The notes under the pieces are model-generated. The model was not told the origin of the DNA. It searched no databases and was given only the letters and a program-made list of their open reading frames with translations. A stretch of DNA of 64,000 nucleotides, taken from contig JBJTVH010000026.1 of the NCBI GenBank assembly GCA_046081125.1, positions 30,041-94,040 of the forward strand, in the 5' to 3' direction. This document shows positions 40,381-49,171 of this stretch, piece by piece; position 1 is the first letter of the stretch, and each line of letters starts with the position of its first letter. This DNA comes from JBEIFW01 sp046081125. Lineage in GTDB: Bacteria; Actinomycetota; Acidimicrobiia; Acidimicrobiales; Ilumatobacteraceae. A program made the translations under genes and the position numbers.

Positions 40381-42105
40381 ATGGCCGATCTCTCTTCCCT
40401 CGTCGCTGCCCGTCTGCAGCCCGCCTTCGATGCGCTGGAGGTGGGCGCCGACCCGGTGGTGCGCCCGTCGGACCGGGCCGATTTCCAGGCCAACGGCGCG
40501 CTCGGGTTGGCCAAGCGCCTGAAGCGCACGCCGCGTGACGTCGCAGCCGAGGTGGTCGCAGCGGCGGCCCTCGACGACCTGTGTTCGACGGTGGAGATCG
40601 CCGGGCCGGGCTTCGTCAATCTGACGTTGCGGGACGACGTGCTCGCCGGGCTCGTCGCTGCGGTCGCCCGTGACGACCGGCTCGGGGTGCCGGTCGCGGC
40701 GAACCCCGAGACGGTGGTCGTCGACTACTCGGCACCCAACGTGGCCAAGGAGATGCACGTCGGGCACCTGCGGACGACCATCATCGGTGACGCCTTGGTG
40801 CGAATCCTCGGCCACGTCGGACACGCGGTCATCCGGGAGAACCACATCGGTGACTGGGGTACGCCGTTCGGGATGCTCATCGAGCACCTGCTCGATCTCG
40901 GGGAGGCAGCTGCGGCGGACGAGCTGTCGATGGGTGACCTCAACGGCTTCTACCAGCAGGCCCGCCGGAAGTTCGACGGCGACGTCGGCTTCGCCGATCG
41001 GGCCCGGGCGCGGGTCGTGGCGCTGCAGGCGGGCGATGCCGAGACGATGCGGCTGTGGACGATCCTGGTCGAGCAGTCCGCCGCGTACTTCCAGGTGGTC
41101 TACGAACGGCTCGGGGTGCTGCTGACCCCCGGTGACCTGATGGGGGAGAGCGCGTACAACCCCATGCTCGCGGCGGTGGTCGAGGACCTGGCCGGCGCCG
41201 GGTTGTTGGTCGAGAGCGACGGGGCGCAGTGCGTGTTCCCGCCCGGGTTCACCAACCGGGACAACGAACCGTTGCCGCTGATCGTCCGCAAGGGTGACGG
41301 CGGCTACGGGTACGCAGCGACCGACCTCGCGACGGTACGGGACCGGGTCGACCGGCTGGGGGCGACCTGGTTGCTCTACTGCGTGGGCGCGCCGCAGGCC
41401 CAGCACCTGCAGATGGTGTGGGCGGTGTCTGAGATGGCCGGCTGGCTGACGCCACCAGCTCGGGCGGTGCATGTGGCCAACGGCAGCGTGCTCGGTGCCG
41501 ACGGCAAGCTGCTGCGCACGCGGGCGGGCACCTCGTTGCGGTTGGTCGACCTCCTCGACGAAGCGGTGGGTCGGGCCGCCGAGGTGTTGACGGCGCGGGG
41601 CGGTGCGCCCGACGGGGTCGACGCCGAGGGGCTCGCCCGCCAGATCGGGATCGGTGCGGTGAAATATGCGGACCTGTCGACGGATCGGCTGCGGGACTAC
41701 CAGTTCGACTGGGATCGGATGCTGTCCTTCGACGGGAACACGGCGCCATATCTGCAGTACGCGCACGCCCGGATCCGGTCGATCTTCACGCGGGCGGGGG
41801 TGGAGCCGGCGTCCTTGGCAGGGGTGATCCCGTCGCTCGGGGAACCGGCCGAGCGGGCGCTGGCGGTCGAACTGCTCGGATTCGAGGCGGCGGTTGCAGA
41901 CACGATCGACAAGCTGTCGCCCCATCGGCTGTGCAGCTACCTGTTCGGCCTGGCGGGTGTGTTCACGGCGTTCTACGAGGCGTGCCCGGTGCTCAAGGCC
42001 GAGCCGGCGGTGCGCGACGGGCGGCTGATCCTGTGCGATCTCACGGCTCGGGTGTTGCGCACCGGGCTCGGTCTGCTCGGGATCGAGACCCCGGACCGGA
42101 TGTAA
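40381..42105 (+). CDS. argS: Arginyl-tRNA synthetase
   Basis: The 574-residue class I synthetase has the HIGH equivalent HVGH in VDYSAPNVAKEMHVGHLRTT and the ArgRS-specific SAPNVAKEMHVGHLRTTI block. The N-terminal Add-1 domain (about 1-100) recognises the tRNA D-loop. The C-terminal anticodon-binding region contains FDGNTAPYLQYAHARI, which binds the anticodon loop. An ATG at 40369 would add four residues; neither start has a clear Shine-Dalgarno. With tRNA-Arg(CCG) 3 kb away this is the essential housekeeping copy. Confidence 0.97.
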   Translation: MADLSSLVAARLQPAFDALEVGADPVVRPSDRADFQANGALGLAKRLKRTPRDVAAEVVAAAALDDLCSTVEIAGPGFVNLTLRDDVLAGLVAAVARDDRLGVPVAANPETVVVDYSAPNVAKEMHVGHLRTTIIGDALVRILGHVGHAVIRENHIGDWGTPFGMLIEHLLDLGEAAAADELSMGDLNGFYQQARRKFDGDVGFADRARARVVALQAGDAETMRLWTILVEQSAAYFQVVYERLGVLLTPGDLMGESAYNPMLAAVVEDLAGAGLLVESDGAQCVFPPGFTNRDNEPLPLIVRKGDGGYGYAATDLATVRDRVDRLGATWLLYCVGAPQAQHLQMVWAVSEMAGWLTPPARAVHVANGSVLGADGKLLRTRAGTSLRLVDLLDEAVGRAAEVLTARGGAPDGVDAEGLARQIGIGAVKYADLSTDRLRDYQFDWDRMLSFDGNTAPYLQYAHARIRSIFTRAGVEPASLAGVIPSLGEPAERALAVELLGFEAAVADTIDKLSPHRLCSYLFGLAGVFTAFYEACPVLKAEPAVRDGRLILCDLTARVLRTGLGLLGIETPDRM

Positions 42106-42191
42106 CGCAGGTCGCTCCGTTCGGGCGGCACGCCGGGTTGGGCCTCCCGCCGCGGCTTCCCCCTCCGTCTCCGTTCTCCCTGCCCTACGTC

Positions 42192-42284
42192 ACGAATCGT
42201 CGACGAATCGTGACGAGATGATGCGCTTGGTGGCATTCATGACGCGCTGAGCGCGACGAATTCGGCGATTCGTCGACGATTCGT
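42192..42284. repeat. 19-bp perfect inverted repeat between argS and hom
   Basis: The arm acgaatcgtcgacgaatcg (42192-42210) recurs as its exact reverse complement at 42266-42284, with a 55-bp spacer. Each arm is itself made of two cgaatcg units around a central GTCGAC. The spacer contains a smaller hairpin, CGCGCTGAGCGCG (42243-42255). It lies in the 301-bp non-coding region between the argS stop and the hom start, which otherwise holds only a probable TAGCCT -10 hexamer (42392-42397) 9 nt before hom. There is no U-tract, so a simple intrinsic terminator is unlikely; a protein-binding site or an RNA hairpin in the hom leader is more likely. Confidence 0.85.
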
Positions 42285-42406
42285 CTCCCAGGGGGAGGCG
42301 ATGGTCCGGGAGGTGGCGAGCCGGGGTCGGTCCGCCGGCCGCAGTCGCCGCCAGACCTCCTGCCCGCCGCCGCCGCCCCAGCATCGCCCGCTAGCCTGCG
42401 AGGCCC

Positions 42407-43696
42407 GTGACGCAAAGCGAACGGGCCCGTATCGGAGTACTGGGGTGCGGGAACGTCGGTGCGGCGTTCGTCGACCTCGTCGCCCGGCGGGCCGACGCCA
42501 TCGAGGCCCGCACTGGCATCCGACTCGAGGTGACCCGCGTCGCGGTGCGCAATGTCAGCCGCGACCGGAACGTGGCGCTCCCCGACGGCCTGCTCACCCG
42601 TGACGCCGCAGCCGTCGTCGCCGACCCCGACGTCGATCTCGTCGTCGAGGTGATCGGTGGCATCGAACCCGCCCGCGAGCTGATCCGGACTGCCCTGGCC
42701 AACGGCAAGCCCGTCGTGACCGCCAACAAGGAACTGCTCGCCAACGTCGGCTCCGAACTCTTCGAGGCCGCCGACGCCGCCGGCCGCGACCTGCTCTTCG
42801 AGGCCGCGGTCGCCGGTGGCATCCCCCTCATCCGCCCCCTGCGGGAAAGCCTGCGGGGCGAGCCCGTTCGGCGTGTGATGGGCATCGTCAACGGCACCAC
42901 CAACTACATCCTCACCAAGATGTCGGAGGAGGGTGCCGACTACGGCGTCGCACTCGCCGAAGCCCAGCGGCTCGGCTACGCCGAGCGTGACCCCACCGCC
43001 GACGTGGAGGGGTTCGACGCCGGGGCCAAGGCCGCCATTATCGCCACGATCGCGTTCGGCGTGCGCGTCGTCGCCGGCGACGTCTACCACGAGGGCATCT
43101 CGGGGGTCACCCAGGCCGACATCGCCCTCGCCCGGCGGCTCGGATACGCGATCAAGCTCCTCGCGATCTGCGAGCGCGACGACGGCGGCTCGGTCGCCGT
43201 CCGGGTCCACCCGGCGATGGTGCCCGCCGGCCACCCGCTCGCCGGGGTCCGCGACAGCTTCAACGCCGTGTTCGTCGAAGGCGACGCCGTCGGCCAACTC
43301 ATGTTCTACGGCCGTGGGGCCGGCGGCTTCCCCACGGCGAGCGCCGTGCTCGGCGACGTCATCGATGCCGCCGTCAACCTGCGCCAAGGCACCCACGCCC
43401 CGATCGGTCGCCTGCCCCGGGCGACGATCACCCCGATCGACGACGTCCTCGCCGAGTACGAACTCCCGCTCGAGGTCGCCGATCGGCCCGGCGTCCTGCA
43501 CGCCGTCACCGGCGTGTTTGCCCGTCACGGGGTGTCGATCCGGGCGGCCGAGCAGGAGGGGCTCGGCGACGACGCCCGCCTCGTGTTCATCACTCACGTC
43601 GCCCGGGAGGCCGACGTTCGGGCAACCCTCAAGGATCTGCGCGATCTCGACGTCGTCAAGCGGGTCGGTGCCCCCCTGCGGGTGATCGGAGGCTGA
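42407..43696 (+). CDS. hom: Homoserine dehydrogenase
   Basis: The 429-residue protein makes homoserine from aspartate semialdehyde with NAD(P)H. It has the Rossmann motif IGVLGCGNVGAAFVDLV, the signature GIVNGTTNYILTKM with SEEGADYGVALAEAQRLGYAERDPTADV-type segment split as AQRLGYAERDP, and a C-terminal ACT domain (about 345-425; LPLEVADRPGVLHAVTGVFARHG) that binds threonine for feedback control. GTG 42407 lies 9 nt after TAGCCT. thrC follows 2 bp downstream; thrB is not in the window. Confidence 0.97.
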   Translation: MTQSERARIGVLGCGNVGAAFVDLVARRADAIEARTGIRLEVTRVAVRNVSRDRNVALPDGLLTRDAAAVVADPDVDLVVEVIGGIEPARELIRTALANGKPVVTANKELLANVGSELFEAADAAGRDLLFEAAVAGGIPLIRPLRESLRGEPVRRVMGIVNGTTNYILTKMSEEGADYGVALAEAQRLGYAERDPTADVEGFDAGAKAAIIATIAFGVRVVAGDVYHEGISGVTQADIALARRLGYAIKLLAICERDDGGSVAVRVHPAMVPAGHPLAGVRDSFNAVFVEGDAVGQLMFYGRGAGGFPTASAVLGDVIDAAVNLRQGTHAPIGRLPRATITPIDDVLAEYELPLEVADRPGVLHAVTGVFARHGVSIRAAEQEGLGDDARLVFITHVAREADVRATLKDLRDLDVVKRVGAPLRVIGG

Positions 43697-43698
43697 CG

Positions 43699-45096
43699 GT
43701 GCGCTACCTGTCGACCCGGGGCGCCGCACCCGAACTCGGCTTCGCCGACACCCTGCTCGCCGGGCTCGCCGACGACGGCGGCCTCTACGTTCCCGCCGAG
43801 TGGCCCACCCTGCCGAGCGGGCTCCACGGGGGCCTGCCCTACGCAGAGGTCGCCGCCGCCGTGCTCGCCCCGTTCGTCGGCGACGAGATCGACCGGGCCG
43901 AGTTCACGGCCATCGTCGCCGACGCCTACGACTCCTTCCGCCATCCGGCCGTGTGCCCGTTGGTCGAGCTCGACGCCAACCTGTGGATCGCCGAGTTGTT
44001 CCACGGCCCCACGCTTGCGTTCAAAGATGTCGCCCTACAGCTCGTCGGCCGGCTGTTCGACCATGTGCTCGCTCGCCAGGGCCGGCGTCTGGTCATCGTC
44101 GGCGCAACCTCCGGCGACACCGGCTCGGCGGCGATCGACGGCGTGAAGGCGTGCCAGCACGTCGACATCGTCATCCTCTACCCCGAGGGCCGGGTGTCGG
44201 AGGTACAGCGTCGCCAGATGACCACCGTCGACGCGCCCAACGTCTACGCCGTCGCGGTCTCGGGCACCTTCGACGACTGCCAGGACCTCGTGAAGGCGAT
44301 GTTCGCCGACACCGCCTTCCGTGACCGGCTCGGCACCCCACTGTCTGCGGTGAACTCGATCAACTGGGCCCGGGTCGCTGCGCAGACGGTGTACTACGTG
44401 ACCACTGCGCTGGCCCTCGGTGGCGGCCCCGGCGGTCGCCCCGTGTCGTTCGCCGTGCCGACGGGCAACTTCGGCAACGTCCTCGCCGGATGGGTCGCCG
44501 AGCGGATGGGTCTACCTGTCGGGCAGTTCGTCATCGGGTCCAACCGCAACGACATCCTCACCCGTTGGCTGGACTCGGGAACCATGGCGACCACCGTCGT
44601 GCTGCCCAGCCTCAGCCCGAGCATGGACATCCAGGTCTCCTCCAACGTCGAGCGGCTCTTGTTCGAGCTGAACGGCCGGGACGGTGGCCTCACCGCCGAG
44701 CAGATGCGTCGTTTCCGGGCGTCGGGCTCGCTCGCCCTCGAACCCGACCAGTACGCCACGCTCACCGAGCGGTTCTCCGGCGCCCGGGTGGACGACGACG
44801 CCACGCTCGCCACGATCGCCGCCGTGCACGCCGACGCGGGCCTGCTCGTCGATCCGCATACGGCCGTCGGCATCGCCGCGGCCGAGGCCCGCTGGCTCGA
44901 CCGCTCGATCCCGATGGTCTGCCTTGCAACCGCGCACCCGGCCAAGTTCCCAGATGCCGTCGAGCGGGCCACCGGCGTGCGCCCCGGCCTGCCGGACCAT
45001 CTGGCCGGCCTGTTCGAGCGTCCAGAGCGCACGACCGTGCTCCCCAACGATCTGGCTGCCGTCGAGGGCTACGTGGAGCGGGCCGTACGACGGTGA
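43699..45096 (+). CDS. thrC: Threonine synthase (long form)
   Basis: ThrC converts O-phosphohomoserine to threonine. The 465-residue protein is the longer, N-terminally extended type that opens with MRYLSTRGAAPELGF (ThrC family entry). The Schiff-base Lys109 lies in FHGPTLAFKD, the PLP-phosphate loop in ATSGDTGSAAIDG, and VPTGNFGNVLAGW is the conserved pyridine-contact segment. GTG 43699 follows the hom stop by 2 bp, so the two are translated together. The kinase partner thrB, which normally follows, is absent from the adjacent sequence. Confidence 0.97.
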   Translation: MRYLSTRGAAPELGFADTLLAGLADDGGLYVPAEWPTLPSGLHGGLPYAEVAAAVLAPFVGDEIDRAEFTAIVADAYDSFRHPAVCPLVELDANLWIAELFHGPTLAFKDVALQLVGRLFDHVLARQGRRLVIVGATSGDTGSAAIDGVKACQHVDIVILYPEGRVSEVQRRQMTTVDAPNVYAVAVSGTFDDCQDLVKAMFADTAFRDRLGTPLSAVNSINWARVAAQTVYYVTTALALGGGPGGRPVSFAVPTGNFGNVLAGWVAERMGLPVGQFVIGSNRNDILTRWLDSGTMATTVVLPSLSPSMDIQVSSNVERLLFELNGRDGGLTAEQMRRFRASGSLALEPDQYATLTERFSGARVDDDATLATIAAVHADAGLLVDPHTAVGIAAAEARWLDRSIPMVCLATAHPAKFPDAVERATGVRPGLPDHLAGLFERPERTTVLPNDLAAVEGYVERAVRR

Positions 45097-45216
45097 GCCG
45101 GGCCGCCATGGCGCGATGCTTGGCCCTTCCGACCCGGCGTCGGTACAGTGCCGCGGCCCGCACGTCGGGCCGTGCGCGGGGATCAGCCCGGGAAGCGACC
45201 CGATCGAGGAGCGCCG

Positions 45217-46962
45217 ATGAGCGAGGGGTCCGAGACGCTGGAACGTTCCATGCTCGAGGGCAAGGATCGTGAGCAACTGGTGGCCATCGCCAGTGCGTTG
45301 GGCGTGAAGGCGGGGTCGCGGGCGAAGAAGTCCGAGATCATCGACCGGATCCTCGAGTCCACCGGCGTGACCGTGGCCGCGCCTGCAGCTCCCGCCCGGC
45401 TGCCGCTCGACGAGCCGGCCCCGGTCGCCCAGGCGGCACCGGCCCCTACCGCACCGGCCCCAACCGCACCGGCCCCGGTCGCCGAAGCGGCCCCGACCCC
45501 ACCACCCCCACCGGCCCCGGCTGTGCGACCCGACGCCGACACCGACACCGATGACGGCGACGACGATGCCCCCGACGGCAACGAAGCCGAGGAGGCTGAC
45601 GGTCCGGAGGGTGCCGAAGGGGCCGCCGGGTTCGACGGCGAGAGCCGCAGCGCACGCCGCCGTCGTCGTCGGCGCAAGGGCGGCGGTGGCGAGCCGGGTC
45701 AACCGGGTGTTCCGGCCCCGCCCGGCAACGTCGCTGCGTCGGGCCCCGCCGCCGGCGCCGAGGCGGAACGTCGCCTCGAGCGGGCCAACGACCGGTTCGC
45801 CGACCGTGAGCGCGATGTGTCCGACGCCGTCGCCGTCGAACCCGTCCCGGTGTCGGGCCATCTCGACCTGCGTGACGAAGGGTTCGGCTTCCTGCGGGTC
45901 GCCGGCCCGCAGCCGAGCCGGGACGACGTCTACGTCTCCGTTCGTCAGATCCGCCAGTTCGGGCTCCGGCGCGGGGACCTCGTCACCGGAACGTGCCGGC
46001 CCGCTGGCCGGAACGAACGGAATCCGGCGCTCGTCCAGCTCGCCTCGGTCAACGGCACCGATCCCGAGCTGTCGCGGGGTCGCCGCCGCTTCGAGGACCT
46101 CACGCCGCTGTTCCCCGATCAGCGCATCCGGCTCGAGAACGTCAATGCTCCCTACGACCTCACCGCCCGGATCATCGACCTGGTCTCGCCGATCGGGAAG
46201 GGTCAGCGCGGGCTGATCGTGGCCCCACCCAAGGCGGGCAAGACCTCCGTCATGAAGACGATCGCCACGGCGATCGAACGGAACCACCCCGAGATCACGC
46301 TCATGGTGTTGCTGATCGACGAGCGTCCCGAGGAGGTCACCGACTTCCGGCGTTCGATCAAGGGTGAGGTGGTCGCTTCGACGTTCGACCGCCCGAGCGA
46401 GGAGCACCTCGCCGTCGCCGAGCTCACCGTGGAGCGGGCCAAGCGACTGGTGGAGTCCGGCAAGGACGTCGTGCTGATCGTCGACGGCATCACCCGCCTC
46501 GCTCGCGCCTACAACCTCGGCCTGCCGCCCACCGGGCGAGTCCTGTCCGGTGGCATCGACGCCGGTGCCCTCTACCCGCCGAAGCGGTTCTTCGGCGCCG
46601 CCCGCAATCTGGAGGAAGGCGGATCGCTCACGATCCTGGCCACGGCGCTCGTCGAGACCAACTCCCGCATGGACGAGGCGATCTTCGAGGAGTTCAAGGG
46701 CACCGGCAACATGGAACTCCGTCTCGACCGGCGCCTTGCCGAGCGGCGGATCTACCCCGCCATCGATCTCGACGCGTCGTCGACCCGGCGCGACGACCTG
46801 CTCTACGAGCGCCGTCAGTTGCAGCAGCTCCTCAAGCTGCGCCGGGTGCTCTCCGCGCTCGGTGGCGACGGTTCGGCCGGGATGGAGCTCCTGCTCGACC
46901 GCCTCAAGACCTTCCGGTCGAACGAGGAGTTCCTGACCGAGATCGCCAAGCAGCCCGGCTGA
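45217..46962 (+). CDS. rho: Transcription termination factor Rho
   Basis: The 581-residue ATPase starts at ATG 45217 after a GAGGA Shine-Dalgarno. Residues 1-50 form the N-terminal Rho helix domain (LEGKDREQLVAIASALG, AKKSEIIDRILES). An Ala/Pro-rich, acidic then Arg-rich insert of about 150 residues follows, typical of GC-rich actinobacterial Rho, then the RNA-binding cold-shock domain (LDLRDEGFGFLRV) and RecA-type ATPase: Walker A PPKAGKT, Walker B VVLIVDGITRLARAYN, and the R-loop GTGNMELRLDRRLAERRIYP. The insert probably adds RNA affinity for GC-rich transcripts. Confidence 0.98.
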   Translation: MSEGSETLERSMLEGKDREQLVAIASALGVKAGSRAKKSEIIDRILESTGVTVAAPAAPARLPLDEPAPVAQAAPAPTAPAPTAPAPVAEAAPTPPPPPAPAVRPDADTDTDDGDDDAPDGNEAEEADGPEGAEGAAGFDGESRSARRRRRRRKGGGGEPGQPGVPAPPGNVAASGPAAGAEAERRLERANDRFADRERDVSDAVAVEPVPVSGHLDLRDEGFGFLRVAGPQPSRDDVYVSVRQIRQFGLRRGDLVTGTCRPAGRNERNPALVQLASVNGTDPELSRGRRRFEDLTPLFPDQRIRLENVNAPYDLTARIIDLVSPIGKGQRGLIVAPPKAGKTSVMKTIATAIERNHPEITLMVLLIDERPEEVTDFRRSIKGEVVASTFDRPSEEHLAVAELTVERAKRLVESGKDVVLIVDGITRLARAYNLGLPPTGRVLSGGIDAGALYPPKRFFGAARNLEEGGSLTILATALVETNSRMDEAIFEEFKGTGNMELRLDRRLAERRIYPAIDLDASSTRRDDLLYERRQLQQLLKLRRVLSALGGDGSAGMELLLDRLKTFRSNEEFLTEIAKQPG

Positions 46963-47009
46963 TCGCTACACTTCCCCGTCCCCCGGATGGCCCGTCTCGA
47001 GGAGCACCG

Positions 47010-47231
47010 ATGAAGACCGACATCCATCCCCGCTACGACACCGTTCTGGTCGTCTGCTCGTGCGGCAACCGCTTCGAGACGCGTTCCACCTACAAAGGTG
47101 AGATCCACGCCGAGCTCTGCAACGAATGCCACCCGTTCTTCACGGGCAAGCAGAAGCTGGTCGATACCGGTGGCCGCGTCGAGCGGTTCAACAAGCGGTA
47201 CGGCGAGCGCAAGGGCGGCAAGAAGCAGTGA
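47010..47231 (+). CDS. rpmE: Ribosomal protein bL31 (zinc-binding form)
   Basis: The 73-residue protein starts MKTDIHPRYDTVLVVC and carries the zinc site Cys16, Cys18, Cys37, Cys40 (CSCG, then CNEC), so it is the C+ form of bL31 used under zinc sufficiency. HPFFTGKQKLVDTGGRVERF is the conserved 23S/5S contact segment. A TACACT hexamer at 46967-46972 and a GAGGAG Shine-Dalgarno suggest its own promoter downstream of rho. Its stop overlaps the start of the next gene (GTGA). Confidence 0.98.
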   Translation: MKTDIHPRYDTVLVVCSCGNRFETRSTYKGEIHAELCNECHPFFTGKQKLVDTGGRVERFNKRYGERKGGKKQ

Positions 47232-48232
47232 CCTCGGGGCCCGGTTCGCCGGGCGCCGATCCGGCTCGGAGGAGCCGGCTGCTGGGCCTGAAGCTCGCAG
47301 CCCTCGTGCGCGACCACGTCGGCGAGGGACCGGTCACCCCCGGAATGTTCCCCGGTGGTGCTGCGCTCGTTCGTGAAGGCGAGGCCTGGGTACTCGTCGA
47401 GGACCGACCCGAACGAGGGCTCGGACCGGCCCTGGCGTGGGCTCGTCAGCAGACCGCTGGCCGGGTGCATGTCCTCGCCGAGGAGGCGGTGGGCACGCTC
47501 GCCCGGCGGGCGGGGGCGTTCGCGACGCCGCCGACCGTGTGGCGGGTCGAGGGTCGCGCGCTCGTGCCGGCCTCACCCGATTCGCTCCCGATCGCACCAC
47601 CGGTCGAGCCGGCGCTGCTGGAACTGGTCGAACTGATCGAGGCAGCTGGCGCCACCCCGAGCGTCGAGCACGGCGTGCTGGCGGGTGAGGTGGCTGGCCT
47701 CGAAGTGTGCCGGGCCGTGCGCGACCCCGACACCGGCGCCGTCCGGCTCGAGGTCGGGGTCGGTGCCCACGACCGAGAGGCGTTCGGCTTGCTCCACGGC
47801 GACCGACCGCCGGCCGGCGCCCTCGCAGCCGTGGTCGACACCGTCGCCGCCCACCGGGCCCCGGGCGCAGCGCCCCACCCGCTGAACCGGCTCGGGGCGG
47901 AGCGCCTCCTGCGCCATCGGCTGTTGCACGCACCCCGTCTCGTGGGCGCCGCCCACCTCGCCGCTGCGCCGGCGCCGGTACCGCGAGCGAACCTGAAGGA
48001 TCCGGTCCCGTGCGTCGCCGTCGGTGAACGCACCGGTGCGGGTCCGGTGGTCGTCGTGTGTTCGGTCGGGATCGACCTCGATCTCGTGCCCTTCGCGGCC
48101 GACGCCGTCGCGCTGCACGGTCCGGCCCGGCTCGTGCTCGCCGTGCCGGAACGCGATCGTCATCCGGTGACGGTCGCCCTCGCCGAGGGGTTGGTTGCGC
48201 CGGCCGAGGTGGTCGGGATCGCGCCCGGCTGA
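47228..48232 (+). CDS. Conserved actinobacterial protein of unknown function, downstream of rpmE
   Basis: The GTG at 47228 overlaps the rpmE stop by 4 bp, giving 334 residues. The first 40 residues are basic and polar. A middle region (about 50-110: VREGEAWVLVEDRPERGLGPALAWARQQ) is alternately beta and helix, and the C-terminal part (LVVVCSVGIDLDLVPFAADAVAL, RLVLAVPERDRHPVTVALA) is a tidy alpha/beta domain. Cysteines are few and no catalytic motif is visible. The GTGA coupling to an essential ribosomal gene suggests a housekeeping role, but I cannot assign one. It should not be called prfA, which usually follows rpmE, because no peptide-release motif GGQ is present. Confidence 0.65.
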   Translation: MTSGPGSPGADPARRSRLLGLKLAALVRDHVGEGPVTPGMFPGGAALVREGEAWVLVEDRPERGLGPALAWARQQTAGRVHVLAEEAVGTLARRAGAFATPPTVWRVEGRALVPASPDSLPIAPPVEPALLELVELIEAAGATPSVEHGVLAGEVAGLEVCRAVRDPDTGAVRLEVGVGAHDREAFGLLHGDRPPAGALAAVVDTVAAHRAPGAAPHPLNRLGAERLLRHRLLHAPRLVGAAHLAAAPAPVPRANLKDPVPCVAVGERTGAGPVVVVCSVGIDLDLVPFAADAVALHGPARLVLAVPERDRHPVTVALAEGLVAPAEVVGIAPG

Positions 48233-48251
48233 ACGTCGGCGAGCCCGGTGC

Positions 48252-49109
48252 TCACGCGCGGTCGTCCTGCTTGAGTGCCGTGTCGACCGAGACGGCGGCG
48301 GCCACCACCAGGCTTCGTAGCGGCTGGGGGATATCGGTGTGGAGGCGCACGACGTAGTTGTCGGCGGTCGTGAACATGGCCTTGGCCAGCCCCTCCCAGG
48401 TCTTGGTGATCCGAGCCACCTCGGCTCCGGTGTGATCCTCCACACGGAAGTCCCACGCCCGCCAGTTCTCGGCCTGGATGGCGCCGAGCTCCTGGCCGCC
48501 GGCTTCGAGACCGAAGCGGATCTTGCCGATCATGTTGCGCTGCACGATCCGACCGATCTCGGTGCCGTCGGGCGCCTCGACCACCACCGTCGACTTGAAC
48601 ACCTTCGCCGGTCGGGTGAGGCGCAGCACCACCTGGCCCGCAGCGTCGTTCACCTCGAGCTTGTGGGTGAGGAACTGATCGACGTTCGACACGAGGCGCA
48701 GCAGCTTTTTCGCCGTCGACTGCCCGACCTGATTGACCGCGCCGAGCTGCCGGCCGTTCTGATCGAACACGGCATATTGATTGGTGACCTCGATGATCTT
48801 CGCCTTCTGGTTCACCACGAGGACCGGCTCGGTGAGCAGCGTTCCGCCACCCCCGGCGACGGGTCCGCTGACGCCGGCCCGGCCCAGCTGCTCGTGCACC
48901 TTGCTGCCCCCGTCGTCGCCGAAGCTCAGGGCGTTGTCGATCCGGTCGATCCGGCCGGACGTGGCCGACGGCGCACCCGGACCGTCGACCGGGTCGACGC
49001 TCTGGCGGCCCTGGTCCGACACGTGCTCGGTCCAGGCGTTGCTGTCCCAGTAGCGGAGCTGGTGACGGCCGGTCGGATCGGGGTGCCAGGCAGCCGGTGT
49101 GGAGGACAT
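48252..49109 (-). CDS. DUF2510 plus LURP-one/scramblase-like domain protein
   Basis: The 285-residue product begins with a DUF2510 module (AAWHPDPTGRHQLRYWDSNAWTEHV), the short actinobacterial motif often joined to membrane or secreted domains. A linker follows, then a phospholipid-scramblase/LURP-one-like beta-barrel (about 90-270): VLVVNQKAKIIEVTNQYAVFDQ, VVLRLTRPAKVFKSTVVV, IGRIVQRNMIGKIRFGL. This domain has a tubby-like fold; bacterial members are uncharacterised. TAGCGT lies 6 nt before its ATG, and the start codon is divergent from the zinc-finger protein's. Confidence 0.8.
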   Translation of the reverse strand: MSSTPAAWHPDPTGRHQLRYWDSNAWTEHVSDQGRQSVDPVDGPGAPSATSGRIDRIDNALSFGDDGGSKVHEQLGRAGVSGPVAGGGGTLLTEPVLVVNQKAKIIEVTNQYAVFDQNGRQLGAVNQVGQSTAKKLLRLVSNVDQFLTHKLEVNDAAGQVVLRLTRPAKVFKSTVVVEAPDGTEIGRIVQRNMIGKIRFGLEAGGQELGAIQAENWRAWDFRVEDHTGAEVARITKTWEGLAKAMFTTADNYVVRLHTDIPQPLRSLVVAAAVSVDTALKQDDRA

Positions 49110-49171
49110 GGCGCAACGCTAGGCCCACTCGGGTCCGGTCGGGGGGACGGGCGGTCCTCTAGCCTGCGCAG

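Noticed and set aside
42218..42250. Leader peptide (ATG ATG ... TGA) inside the inverted repeat as a hom attenuator
   Set aside because: The ten codons hold one Thr and no Ile codon, with no terminator following, so classical attenuation is not supported.
47228..48232. Peptide chain release factor prfA after rpmE
   Set aside because: The product has no GGQ motif and no release-factor domains.
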